Under the pieces are notes generated by a model, which ran no database searches, was not told where the DNA came from, and saw only the letters and a list, made by a program, of their open reading frames with translations. Positions 24,999-33,840 of a stretch of DNA of 64,000 nt are shown here, piece by piece. Position 1 is the first letter of the stretch. Each line of letters starts with the position of its first letter. Location: the NCBI RefSeq assembly GCF_005280585.1, contig NZ_SZVO01000016.1:125109-189108 (forward strand), given 5' to 3'. Source of the stretch: Dyadobacter frigoris (lineage in GTDB: Bacteria > Bacteroidota > Bacteroidia > Cytophagales > Spirosomataceae). The translations under genes and the position numbers were made by a program.

Positions 24999-25129
24999 AC
25001 CACAAAGGACACGAAGTTTTACACGAAGAGCACAAGATGTAATAATCTTACATTGTATTTCGATTATTTCCGGAAAAATTGAAATAAATCTTTGCACTTC
25101 TTTGTGTAAAACTTAGCGTCCGTTGTGGT
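24999..25129. repeat. long imperfect inverted repeat, CACAAAGG type
   Basis: Arms of about 38-40 bases (24999-25036 and 25090-25129) pair with a few mismatches; the left arm begins ACCACAAAGGACACGAAG and the right arm ends CGTCCGTTGTGGTT. The AT-rich centre is about 53 bases. It fills most of the gap between the convergent winged-helix and GMC oxidoreductase genes and could end transcription from both sides, but its length and CACAAAGG motif suggest a dispersed palindromic repeat. Confidence 0.7.
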
Positions 25130-25146
25130 TATTTTTTACCTTATTT

Positions 25147-26862
25147 CTACAAATTTTGTTTTTTCAATTCTTCCACCGCATGATTAGCGGCTCTTGCCGT
25201 TAACGCCATATAAGTAATAGAAGGATTCACACAGGAAGATGAAACCATAGCAGCTCCATCCGTTACAAAAACATTTTTAGCTGCATGAACCTGATTGAAT
25301 TTATTTAAAACCGAAGTCTTTGGATCTTTTCCCATACGCGCTGTGCCCATGTCATGGATGCCTAATCCCAAATGCGTATCCTGACGATTAAAGCCGGCCA
25401 CATTTTTGAAACCTGCAACTTCCAGCATTTCAACGGCCGCGTTCATCATATCTTTCCGCATGGCGATTTCATTTTGCCCAAAAGCCGCGTCGAAAACGAT
25501 CATAGGAATTCCGTAAGGATCTTTTTTGTCTTTGTCCAGAAACATACGGTTTTCCGGATTCGGCAAAACTTCACCAAACCCACCAAAACCCATAACCCAG
25601 CTTCCCGGTTTTGTCATATCTTCTTTGAACGTCGCGCCAAATCCGTCTGCTGTAATTCCGCGTTTCCAGTCACTTCTGCTTGCGCCTCCCTGATACCCAA
25701 ATCCGCGTAAATAATCCCGTTTGTCCGTTCCCCAGTTTCTGAATTTTGGAATATAAAGTGCATTCGGTCTTTGTCCGAAAATGTAATCATCTTCAAAACC
25801 TTCCACTGTTGCATTGGCTCCAACACCAAGATGATGATCCATAATATTTCGGCCCACCTGATCACTGTCATTTCCAAATCCCGTTGGAAAACGATGTGAT
25901 TTTGAGTTTAAAAGAAGCGCAGCCGAGTTCATCGAGCCGGCGTTAAGGAAAATAATTTTGGCAAAATATTCTTCCACAGCCAATGTTTTCTGATTCACAA
26001 CCCGAACGCCGGTAGCCTTTTGCGTTTTTTCGTCATAAATAATTTCACTGGCAATGCTATCATGCAAAACAGTAAGTTTATCCGTTTTTTTCGCGGCCGG
26101 GATTGATCCGGAAAGGGAGCTGTAATAAGCGCCGTATGGACAACCTCTGCTGCATTTGCTACGATATTGGCAGGAAGCTCTTCCGAGTTCTGTATGCCAC
26201 GGTTGAGGTTTGGTAAGATTCGCAACGCGACCGATGGTGATAGGCCGGTTAAGCTTTTTCATCATCTGTTCTTTGAAATAAAGCTCAGGCGCACTCATGG
26301 GCATAGCAGGAAGAAAATGGCCGTCCGGCAAAACTTCCAGATTTTCTTTTTGTCCGCTGATACCTACAAATTTTTCTACATGTGTATACCAGGGTTCCAG
26401 ATCTTCATAACGAATCGGCCAGTCAATCGCGATGCCTTCTTTGGCGTTTGCTTCAAAATCATTTTTGTTGAACCGATAAGACTGGCGGCCCCAGTGCATG
26501 GATTTTCCGCCGGTATGATAGGCGCGGATCCAGTCAAAAGGCCGTTTTTCTATATAAGGATTTTTTAAGTCATCTGTGAAAAATTCACCGGTTTCTTCAT
26601 TTGCAAGATTTCCAAAACGGCTGTTCGCCCAATATTCTTCCGCTGAATGAATAGAAATTTTTCCACGGTGCTGAAATTCCCACGGACCTTTCATCGCCGT
26701 GTCGTAATCTTCAATATGTTTCACTTCCCGGCCGCGTTCTAGCATTAAAACCTGCAAACCTCTTTCTGTAAGTTCCTTCGCAGCCATCCCGCCGGTCATT
26801 CCGGAGCCCACCACAATGGCATCGTAGCGGTGGGTTTTATCTACTTTTAAGTTTAAGTTCAT
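25147..26862 (-). CDS. GMC family oxidoreductase
   Basis: A 571-residue FAD enzyme of the glucose-methanol-choline family, oxidising an alcohol or sugar hydroxyl. The FAD dinucleotide motif is VVGSGMTGGMAAKEL (Gly19, Gly21, Gly24). C-terminal family features are GIHDMGTARMG and SSSCVNPSITYMALTARAANHAV. A cysteine-rich segment (CQYRSKCSRGCPYGA, about residues 232-246) is typical of the membrane-bound sugar/gluconate dehydrogenase branch. The gene lies 14 bp downstream of a Tat-signal gluconate 2-dehydrogenase subunit 3-like gene, and the flavin subunit itself has no signal, so it is probably exported piggyback on that subunit. No cytochrome c subunit is adjacent. Confidence 0.9.
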   Translation of the reverse strand: MNLNLKVDKTHRYDAIVVGSGMTGGMAAKELTERGLQVLMLERGREVKHIEDYDTAMKGPWEFQHRGKISIHSAEEYWANSRFGNLANEETGEFFTDDLKNPYIEKRPFDWIRAYHTGGKSMHWGRQSYRFNKNDFEANAKEGIAIDWPIRYEDLEPWYTHVEKFVGISGQKENLEVLPDGHFLPAMPMSAPELYFKEQMMKKLNRPITIGRVANLTKPQPWHTELGRASCQYRSKCSRGCPYGAYYSSLSGSIPAAKKTDKLTVLHDSIASEIIYDEKTQKATGVRVVNQKTLAVEEYFAKIIFLNAGSMNSAALLLNSKSHRFPTGFGNDSDQVGRNIMDHHLGVGANATVEGFEDDYIFGQRPNALYIPKFRNWGTDKRDYLRGFGYQGGASRSDWKRGITADGFGATFKEDMTKPGSWVMGFGGFGEVLPNPENRMFLDKDKKDPYGIPMIVFDAAFGQNEIAMRKDMMNAAVEMLEVAGFKNVAGFNRQDTHLGLGIHDMGTARMGKDPKTSVLNKFNQVHAAKNVFVTDGAAMVSSSCVNPSITYMALTARAANHAVEELKKQNL

Positions 26863-26876
26863 GGTGATTTGGTGAC

Positions 26877-27482
26877 TCAGTAAGCGAAAGATTTTTGATT
26901 CGGTTTCAATTTTACCATTTCCAGTTTTCCCGGAATTGGTACGTAGTCGAAAGAAGATTTCAGGCCTTCATCTGAGGTGTAATAACCAAGCAAAGTCAGC
27001 TCTTTCATTAACCGCCAGAAAGGCAATCCTTTTGCCTGCTCCTTCATTTGTTCCCGGTCGTCATTATCACCCATTTTGGTTTGCTGAACCTGATAAATCT
27101 TCATCTGTTCAATCGAATCTGACTCAACCTGTCTTAATATTTCCAATTTCTGCGAAGAATTCAGAGAAAGGAATTTTTTACTTTCAAGACTAGCCAAACC
27201 TTCTGAAAAACTGACATGTTCCGGTTTTCGGTAACAATCCTGAATCATCATCACAATAAAATCGGGAACACCGACTTCTTTTGCACCCGGCGTATTTGTT
27301 TTTGGAATGATGATTTCTGCAACTTCTGCTACAATTAACTTCTGATTATCTGAAAATACGAAAGCAGCGGGAGATGCTTTTAAATTATTTTCCAAATGAT
27401 TCATTGCCATCAAAGTTGGCGCTGAAAATGCTCCTCCGACCAGCAAAGCAACATTTCTTATGGCATTTCTCCTGTTCATCAT
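26877..27482 (-). CDS. gluconate 2-dehydrogenase subunit 3-like protein
   Basis: A 201-residue protein of the gluconate 2-dehydrogenase subunit 3 family, the small subunit of periplasmic flavin dehydrogenases. It has a twin-arginine signal (MMNRRNAIRNVALL, with Arg4-Arg5, then a hydrophobic stretch to about residue 26). The mature part carries the family pattern IVAEVAEIIIPKTNTPGAKEVGVPDFI. It is the first gene of a two-gene unit with the GMC oxidoreductase and presumably escorts that enzyme through the Tat pathway. The natural substrate is unknown. Confidence 0.88.
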   Translation of the reverse strand: MMNRRNAIRNVALLVGGAFSAPTLMAMNHLENNLKASPAAFVFSDNQKLIVAEVAEIIIPKTNTPGAKEVGVPDFIVMMIQDCYRKPEHVSFSEGLASLESKKFLSLNSSQKLEILRQVESDSIEQMKIYQVQQTKMGDNDDREQMKEQAKGLPFWRLMKELTLLGYYTSDEGLKSSFDYVPIPGKLEMVKLKPNQKSFAY

Positions 27483-27798
27483 TCTGATATTTATATTGAG
27501 GTTACACTATAAATCTAAGGTTTTTAATGTATTTCAATAAAAGATTATCAGTCAATAAAAATACTTTGCAATTTTAGAATCAGATAAGCAGAAAGGGTTC
27601 ACGCAAAGGTGCAAAGCTAAAAGCGCAAAGGCCGCAAAGCTTTTACTTCGCGGCCTTTGCGCTTTTAGCTTACCTTCTTTGCGTGAAATTTCAGAACCAT
27701 TTTCGCAGGAGAAAATATTTATTTTCACAAATTTTAAACTGCTAAGCCAAGTTCTTTGTTTATTACAAATCAGACATTGATTACTTGATTTTAAAAGC
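27483..27798. other. divergent intergenic stretch with a palindrome
   Basis: This 316-base gap lies between the divergent subunit 3 gene and the ytxJ-like gene. It contains the 90-bp palindrome and otherwise AT-rich sequence; the promoters of both genes must be here, but I see no exact consensus. Reading frames that cross it are built from the palindrome. Confidence 0.55.
27598..27687. repeat. 90-bp near-perfect palindrome, CGCAAAGG type
   Basis: An outer 11-bp arm (TTCACGCAAAG / CTTTGCGTGAA) and an inner 26-bp arm with one mismatch (27614-27639 / 27646-27671; key motif GCGCAAAGGCCGC) form a long hairpin with a 6-base loop and a 5-base internal bulge. It lies between the divergent GMC-unit and YtxJ genes, where a terminator is not expected. 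The arm motif resembles that of the repeat at 24999-25129. Confidence 0.78.
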
Positions 27799-28149
27799 AT
27801 GAATTGGATAACATTAACATCAGAAAAAGAAGTACAAGAACTTTCCAACTCGGGAGAATTATCCCTTATTTACAAACATAGTCCGCGTTGCATGACCAGC
27901 CTGATGGCGTTCAGGAATATGAAATCGGGATCAGAAAATGATTATACCATTCCATTTTATATGGTGGATGTGATTCAAAACCGGGACATTTCCCGCCTGG
28001 TGGCTGAAAAATTCAATATCAGACATGAATCGCCGCAAGTTTTAATCATTAAAGATGGCAAATGCATTTTTGATACTTCACACGAATCCATTGTTTTGAA
28101 AGATATCGTGAGCAAGATCAATAGCTTTGATAAAGAGCTGAGCAATTAA
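27799..28149 (+). CDS. ytxJ: bacillithiol-system redox protein, YtxJ-like
   Basis: A 116-residue thioredoxin-fold protein of the YtxJ (BrxC) family, proposed monothiol bacilliredoxins that remove bacillithiol from proteins in the cytoplasm. The single active-site cysteine is Cys31 in the family motif HSPRCMTS, and RHESPQVLIIKDG gives the cis-proline loop. No signal peptide is present. It suggests that this organism makes bacillithiol, as many Bacteroidota do. A DUF4468 gene follows after 39 bp on the same strand. Confidence 0.88.
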   Translation: MNWITLTSEKEVQELSNSGELSLIYKHSPRCMTSLMAFRNMKSGSENDYTIPFYMVDVIQNRDISRLVAEKFNIRHESPQVLIIKDGKCIFDTSHESIVLKDIVSKINSFDKELSN

Positions 28150-28188
28150 TTTTGCCATTCCTTACTTGTTAAATTCTAAATTCTCTTT

Positions 28189-28752
28189 GTGAAAAAAGTA
28201 CAATTTTTATTTGTCATACTATTCCTGGTAAGCTTTTGCAGCTTCGGCCAGGATGGTTATTTGCGGCTTGATAACCAGAAGAAAATCGTTTATACCGATG
28301 TTGCAACACTGGAGAAATCGAAGGATGTTTTATTCCAGAATGCACAAAAGTGGGTTGTGAAAACATTCGGTAATTACGAGAACGCCGTTGCTTCGGAAAA
28401 TAAGCAATCGGGAAAACTGGTATTGAAAAGTTATACGCCGCTATCCTCGCCATCTTTTGAATATCTCCGTTACACCATGACGGTTGATTGCGAGGATAAT
28501 AAATATCGGGTTACCATAAATGAAGTGGAAGGGATTTCAAAAAGTCAGTCGGTAACTCCATTGGGGAAAAAGCAAAATGATGAAATTCTGGAAAAGGAAA
28601 TTCTCCTGAAAACAGAATCTGGCCGAAAGAAAAAATCAATAGCAGAGGAATCACTCAACCAGGCGAAAACAGATAATGATCAGATTAACCAGGCTATGTA
28701 TAGCTTACTTGCGTCTTTGAAATTAGTTATGTCAGCGGATAGCGATCTGTAA
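28189..28752 (+). CDS. DUF4468 domain secreted protein
   Basis: A 187-residue protein with a signal peptide (about residues 1-20, ending CSFGQ) and a DUF4468-type domain, a TBP-like beta-sheet domain common in exported Bacteroidota proteins (AQKWVVKTFGNYENAV ... KLVLKSYTPL ... YTMTVDCEDNKYRVTINEVEG). Function is unknown. The start is GTG at 28189, supported by the signal peptide beginning right there. It is 39 bp downstream of ytxJ and convergent with the mscS fragment, whose end is 11 bp away. Confidence 0.82.
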   Translation: MKKVQFLFVILFLVSFCSFGQDGYLRLDNQKKIVYTDVATLEKSKDVLFQNAQKWVVKTFGNYENAVASENKQSGKLVLKSYTPLSSPSFEYLRYTMTVDCEDNKYRVTINEVEGISKSQSVTPLGKKQNDEILEKEILLKTESGRKKKSIAEESLNQAKTDNDQINQAMYSLLASLKLVMSADSDL

Positions 28753-28763
28753 GTAAAGTAGCT

Positions 28764-29318
28764 TCAACATAGAACACTGCTTATACAAACCAATACTTTT
28801 AGCTCAACGCTATCGATTGTGATGGCGTTGAACAAAATTTGTCTGGGCGCGGTTTTGATAATTTCATCAGCCTGATCAACGACTTCATTGATCAGCTTTT
28901 TTAGCAGTTCAAGATCCGTCTCGATGTTTACTTTAAAGATCAATTCATTTTTCAGACTTGAATTTTTCTGTGTATAATTTACAAGTCTGCCCGATAATAA
29001 ATCACCATTCGGAATGATAACCCGAGATGCTTGCGGCGTTAGCATTTTACTGGAACGAATACTGATATCCAGCACTTTTCCTTTTTTATTGGCCAATTCA
29101 ATATAGTCGCCGATATTGAATGGTTTTTCGAAAATCAGAATAATTCCTGAAACAAAATTGTTGATCACATTTTGGAGTCCAAGCCCGATTCCAACGCTTA
29201 ATGCACCAGTTAAAACCGTTATTTTATCAAATAGTACTCCTGAAACGGTAATAGCAAACAGAAAGCCCACAATTTTGAAAAAGAATTTAAATGAAAAGGT
29301 CAGCAATCTGGTAACCAT
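28764..29318 (-). pseudogene. mscS fragment, truncated at both ends
   Basis: A 184-codon frame encodes the pore and beta domain of an MscS-family mechanosensitive channel: the TM3-like stretch TGALSVGIGLGLQNVINNFVSGIILIFEKPFNIGD is intact, with the following beta domain. Family members normally have further N-terminal membrane helices, and here these are missing; the ATG lies inside the hairpin that follows the FtsX gene. The C-terminus also stops early (LKVLVCISSVLC) in the middle of the alpha/beta domain. Loss of both ends points to a gene remnant left by deletion. A short functional channel cannot be excluded. Confidence 0.7.
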
Positions 29319-29341
29319 TTGGATACCGATTGCTGACTTTT
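29299..29341 (-). terminator. terminator of the FtsX permease gene
   Basis: A perfect 10-bp outer stem (GTCAGCAATC/GATTGCTGAC) plus a short inner GGTA/TACC pairing lies about 20 bases beyond the FtsX stop codon; T runs flank it in both directions. The start of the mscS fragment lies in its loop. Confidence 0.75.
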
Positions 29342-29358
29342 ATTTTTGGTTTAAAAAA

Positions 29359-31776
29359 CTATTCCATCCGAATCGATTTAACCGGATTGATCATAGCCGT
29401 TTTTATACTCTGATAACTCACAGTGAGCAACGCAATGGCGATTGCCAGTAAACCGGAAACTGCGAAAACCCACCATTCAATTGAAATTCTATATTCGAAA
29501 TCCTGCAACCATTGAGTCATCATATACCAGGCAACGGGCGTTGCAAGTACCAGCGCCACGAGCACAAGTTTGATAAATTCACCAGACAGCAATGCTACAA
29601 TGCTGCCGATAGAAGCACCCAGCACTTTTCGAACACCAATTTCTTTGGTACGTTGCTGCGCTGTGAAAGTTGCCAATCCGAAGAGTCCCAGTGAGGCTAC
29701 AAAAATGGTCAGACCAGCAAATATTCCAAGAATTGATCCCGTTTTTTGTTCGGCCTGATAGGTGCTGTTGAATCTTTCGTCCAGAAAAGAGTAAGAAAAA
29801 GGCTGTTCAGATTTATATCCTTTGTACTTATTTTCCATATCTGCCAGCAGACCTTTTATTTCTTTCGTTTTTATTTTGACAAGAAAATTTCCTGCGTCTT
29901 TTCCAAGAATCATAACCAATGGCGTGATTCTTTCGTGTAAAGATCTGAAATGGAAATCTTTAACCACACCAATGACGCGATACGTTCCTTTGCCGCCTTC
30001 ATTATTTGTGTTGGTAATAGTTCTGTCCAGCGCATCTTTTTTAAATCCAAGCATAGCAGCCGCGGTTTCGTTCAGAATGACACCCGAAGAATCATTTCCA
30101 AACTCCTTTGAAAAATTGCGACCGGCGGCCATTTCCATACTTAATGTCGGAATGTAACTTGCGTCCACATCATATCGAAGGGTTTTTACGAGCTGCATGT
30201 TTTTGTCGTCCGGATACACCATGTAATTGTTATTGTTAGAAGGACCGGCTGGAATATAACTCGACGAACTGACGTTAACAACGCGCGGGTCACGCAGCAA
30301 TTCTTCTTTGAACATTTCCTTGTTTTGTCCGAGCGACCAGGTATCCATAACCAGCACCTGATCTTTACTATATCCCAATTTTTTGTTTTGAATAAAACGT
30401 AATTGCTGATACACAACGGTTGTTCCAATGATCAATGTGATAGAAATAAAAAACTGAACAACCACTAATCCACTTCGTAGACTGATACTTTTTCTATCAC
30501 TGGCCAGTCTTCCTTTCAATACCAAAATAGGTTTAAAAGAAGAAAGGAAAAATGCGGGATAACTACCGGCCAGAACTCCGACAGCAAGACCAAAAAGAAT
30601 AAGGCCTGGCAAAAGAGATGGAATTGCGGTGAATTGCAGCGTCAGATTTTTACCCGATAATGTATTAAAAAGAGGTAAAGCCAAATAACCGAAAATCACC
30701 GCCAATAACATGGCAATGGACGTCAGCAAAATAGATTCAAGCAAAAACTGATACACCAATTCCTTTCTTTCTGAGCCCATAACCTTTCTTACCCCAACTT
30801 CTCTGGCACGTTTAGACGCGCCGGCAGTGGAAAGATTCATGAAATTGATACAGGCAATAACAAGCATAATAATGGCAACGGCGCCGAAAATATAGACGTA
30901 TTTGATATCTCCGTTGTTTCCAAGATCATAACCAAAATCGGAATGCAAATGGATGTCCGTCAACGGTTGAAGATAAAGGCCGAGATTATTTCCGCTTTTT
31001 CTGAATTCTTCCATGGTTACACCCATGGCTACCTTCAATTGAGGCGCCATGTATTTTTCAACGGTTTGGGGCAATTTGGCTTCGAGTTTTTTATAATCGT
31101 ATCCTTTTGGCAGAACCAGATAGGTGAAATATTCTGACGTCATCCAGGACGGTGATTTTGAGTCCGGGTATCCTGCCATGGAGGCAAATATTTCAAAGTG
31201 GAAATGTGAATTTTCCGGTACTTTCTCAATTACACCGGTCACTTTATAGGCTGTTTTTTCACCTTTGAAATTTATAACCTGGCCAATCGGATCAGCATTT
31301 CCAAAATATTTATTGGCCAGCTTTTGTGTAATAACCAAGGAATTAGGCTCTAACAAAGCGGTTTTAGTATCACCCTTTAATAAGGGAAGTGTAAAAACCT
31401 GGAAGAAATTGGAATCGGCAAAAACCAGATTATCTCCGGTATACTGTTTCTCTCCCAGTACAACTTTTGGAAAACCGCCCTGACGTAAACGCGTTGCAGC
31501 CAGTACTTCCGGATAATCCGCTTTAAGTGCCTGAGCAGTAGGTGGCATTACGTGGGCTTCGTTTAATTTTCCACCCTGCATTGTCCCTCTTAAAATCACG
31601 CGGACGATCTGGTTTGCCTTTTCATTGTAGCGGTCAAAGCTCAGTTCATCAAGCACATACAGGCTGATAAGCATACAGGATGCGAGACCGATGGCCAGCC
31701 CGATTATATTGATGGCAGAAAAAGCGCGATTCCGGGCAAGACTCCGCCAGGCGATTTTAAAATAGTTTTGCAGCAT
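29359..31776 (-). CDS. MacB/FtsX-type ABC transporter permease
   Basis: An 805-residue inner-membrane permease of the large Bacteroidota type with two FtsX domains and two MacB periplasmic core domains. Four-plus-four helix organisation is visible: an N-terminal helix (NIIGLAIGLASCMLISLYVL, about 23-42), a three-helix block near 285-420 (including the SKRAREVGVRKVMGSERKEL loop) and a second block at the C-terminus (AQQRTKEIGVRKVLGASIGSI loop, about 709-729). Such permeases couple to a separate ABC ATPase, which is not next to it. Substrates may be peptides, lipoproteins or antimicrobial compounds. It stands as a single gene. Confidence 0.92.
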   Translation of the reverse strand: MLQNYFKIAWRSLARNRAFSAINIIGLAIGLASCMLISLYVLDELSFDRYNEKANQIVRVILRGTMQGGKLNEAHVMPPTAQALKADYPEVLAATRLRQGGFPKVVLGEKQYTGDNLVFADSNFFQVFTLPLLKGDTKTALLEPNSLVITQKLANKYFGNADPIGQVINFKGEKTAYKVTGVIEKVPENSHFHFEIFASMAGYPDSKSPSWMTSEYFTYLVLPKGYDYKKLEAKLPQTVEKYMAPQLKVAMGVTMEEFRKSGNNLGLYLQPLTDIHLHSDFGYDLGNNGDIKYVYIFGAVAIIMLVIACINFMNLSTAGASKRAREVGVRKVMGSERKELVYQFLLESILLTSIAMLLAVIFGYLALPLFNTLSGKNLTLQFTAIPSLLPGLILFGLAVGVLAGSYPAFFLSSFKPILVLKGRLASDRKSISLRSGLVVVQFFISITLIIGTTVVYQQLRFIQNKKLGYSKDQVLVMDTWSLGQNKEMFKEELLRDPRVVNVSSSSYIPAGPSNNNNYMVYPDDKNMQLVKTLRYDVDASYIPTLSMEMAAGRNFSKEFGNDSSGVILNETAAAMLGFKKDALDRTITNTNNEGGKGTYRVIGVVKDFHFRSLHERITPLVMILGKDAGNFLVKIKTKEIKGLLADMENKYKGYKSEQPFSYSFLDERFNSTYQAEQKTGSILGIFAGLTIFVASLGLFGLATFTAQQRTKEIGVRKVLGASIGSIVALLSGEFIKLVLVALVLATPVAWYMMTQWLQDFEYRISIEWWVFAVSGLLAIAIALLTVSYQSIKTAMINPVKSIRME

Positions 31777-31968
31777 GATATAAAGATAGTAAGCCTGATT
31801 GCTTATTGCTCTATTTTTATGCCAATAAAATCAGGGCGTTGATATTCAAATAGATAGCTTTTTTTTAATTGTGATTTTGTTCACAAGCGTACTTGAACTG
31901 TTCGTTATCGGACACGTGAAAAAAGTACCGGAAAATACTTCAATAAGCTTTTAACCGGCTTAAAGCCT

Positions 31969-31976
31969 TATTTTTG
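31969..31976 (+). promoter_or_regulatory. -7 element for the SulP transporter gene
   Basis: TATTTTTG matches TAnnTTTG 22 bases before the ATG at 31999. A small inverted repeat (GGCTTAAAGCC) lies just upstream, and no clear -33 TTTG is seen. Confidence 0.45.
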
Positions 31977-31998
31977 CAATCTATTTTTACTTGACAAA

Positions 31999-33546
31999 AT
32001 GACGGAATATTTAAATTTATTTGATTTTAAACAAAAGGTTGATTACAAAAACGAAATATTAGCCGGACTGACCGTCGCCATGACAATGATGCCGGAATCG
32101 CTTTCTTTCGCCATTCTGGCCGGATTTCCACCGCTTACCGGGTTGTATGCGGCATTTATCATGGGATTGGTAACAGCTATCTTCGGAGGAAGGCCGGGAA
32201 TGGTTTCGGGTGGTGCAGGAGCAACGGTGATCGTGCTGATCGCATTAATGCAATCGCATGGTTTAGAATATGTTTTTGCGGCAGTGATTCTGGCTGGTTT
32301 TTTTCAGATTTTAGTAGGGATTTTCAGACTTGGTAAATTCATTCGTTTGGTGCCACAGCCTGTTATGTATGGGTTTGTCAATGGCCTGGCTGTGATTATT
32401 TTTACTTCACAATTTGAGCAGTTCAAGACTATTGCAAACGGACAAAAAGTTTGGCTTTCCGGAAATCCTTTTTGGGTTATGACCGGTCTGGTTGCTTTAA
32501 CAATTGCTGTTGTGCTTATTCTACCAAAGTTGACAAAGGCAATTCCGGCTTCATTAGTAGCTATCATCGTCGTTTTTACGTTGGTTTTAGGTTTTGGAAT
32601 TGATACTAAAACGGTAAAAGATATCGCTTCTGTGAGCGGGGGATTTCCTCCATTTCATATTCCGTCTATTCCTTTAAATTTGGAAACGTTACAAGTCATT
32701 TTCCCTTATGCCCTGATTATGGCAGGAGTAGGATTAACGGAAAGTTTACTGACGCTGAATCTGGTAGATGAAATAATAGGTAATCGTGGAAATGGAAATA
32801 AGGAATGTATAGCGCAGGGAAGTGCCAATATACTGAATGGTTTTTTCTTCGGCATGGGTGGATGCGCTATGATCGCACAGACATTTGTGAATATTTCTGC
32901 CGGAGCAAGGGCTCGGTTATCCGGCATTATTGCCGCCTGTACAATTCTGGCCGTAATATTGTTTGGGGCCCCGGTTATTGAAAAAATTCCTATGGCTGCA
33001 TTAACTGGCGTAATGATCATGGTAGCGATCGGAACTTTTGAGTGGGGGAGTTTCAGGATTATAAACAAAATGCCCAAACAGGATATTTTTGTCGGAATAC
33101 TTGTGGCTGTTATTACAATCTGGCTACATAATCTTGCATTGGCTGTGCTGATTGGCGTTATTATTTCTGCCCTCGTTTTTGCCTGGGAAAGTGCCAAACG
33201 TATCAGGGCAAGAAAATTCACAGATGAAAAAGGAGTTAAACATTATGAAATTTACGGGCCGTTATTTTTTGGTTCTGCGATGGCTTTTACTGAAAAATTT
33301 GATGTTGCCAACGACCCAAAAGAGGTTATAATCGATTTCAAAGAAAGCCGTATTGCGGATATGAGCGGAATTGACGCGCTTAATAAATTGACAGAACGTT
33401 ATAAAAAAGCAGACAAAAAATTACTCCTTCGTCATCTTAGCGAAGACTGCCGTTTACTGTTAAAAAATGCGGATTCGGTGATCGAAGTAAATGTGATCGA
33501 AGATCCCACTTATAAACTTCCTGTTGAAGGGGATGAGGGAAATTAA
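31999..33546 (+). CDS. SulP family anion transporter with STAS domain
   Basis: A 515-residue secondary transporter of the SulP/SLC26 family, moving sulfate, bicarbonate or another inorganic anion. The N-terminal family signature is present (AGLTVAMTMMPESLSFAILAG, then PPLTGLYAAFIMGLV), followed by about a dozen hydrophobic helices to residue 395, and a C-terminal cytoplasmic STAS domain (about 415-510, IDFKESRIADMSGIDAL). At 515 residues it belongs to the shorter bacterial type. It has its own promoter and no neighbouring sulfate assimilation or carbonic anhydrase gene, so the anion is not indicated. Confidence 0.93.
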   Translation: MTEYLNLFDFKQKVDYKNEILAGLTVAMTMMPESLSFAILAGFPPLTGLYAAFIMGLVTAIFGGRPGMVSGGAGATVIVLIALMQSHGLEYVFAAVILAGFFQILVGIFRLGKFIRLVPQPVMYGFVNGLAVIIFTSQFEQFKTIANGQKVWLSGNPFWVMTGLVALTIAVVLILPKLTKAIPASLVAIIVVFTLVLGFGIDTKTVKDIASVSGGFPPFHIPSIPLNLETLQVIFPYALIMAGVGLTESLLTLNLVDEIIGNRGNGNKECIAQGSANILNGFFFGMGGCAMIAQTFVNISAGARARLSGIIAACTILAVILFGAPVIEKIPMAALTGVMIMVAIGTFEWGSFRIINKMPKQDIFVGILVAVITIWLHNLALAVLIGVIISALVFAWESAKRIRARKFTDEKGVKHYEIYGPLFFGSAMAFTEKFDVANDPKEVIIDFKESRIADMSGIDALNKLTERYKKADKKLLLRHLSEDCRLLLKNADSVIEVNVIEDPTYKLPVEGDEGN

Positions 33547-33840
33547 TAGCGATGTTTATTGAAATCTTATTACGGGCTTAATCAGGCGGTATTTTTAAGA
33601 AAGTAAAGTTTTCTAACACTGATAACTTTCCGAAAGTTATCTGAAAGAATGACCGGAACTATTCATCCATCCAAGTTAAGAATAAGCGGAGATTCTTCTG
33701 GGAAATAGAAATTATCTTGCTGCCTTTTTTGTTGAGATTTCAATGTGAAGACTTGTAAACTTCAACTTTGTTAAATCAGTTTAGCTAAAAGCAGATAACA
33801 GGTTGAAATTCAAATTGTAATAAACGTAATTTCAGGATTT

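Noticed and set aside
27552..27848. Minus-strand open frame of 98 codons over the palindrome
   Set aside because: It is built from the long inverted repeat and overlaps the start of the YtxJ gene; the product has no protein-like pattern.
33547..33840. Gap before aldo/keto reductase 1 as a site for a small gene
   Set aside because: All frames are short and interrupted; an AACTTTG near 33766 resembles a -7 element but lacks the leading TA.
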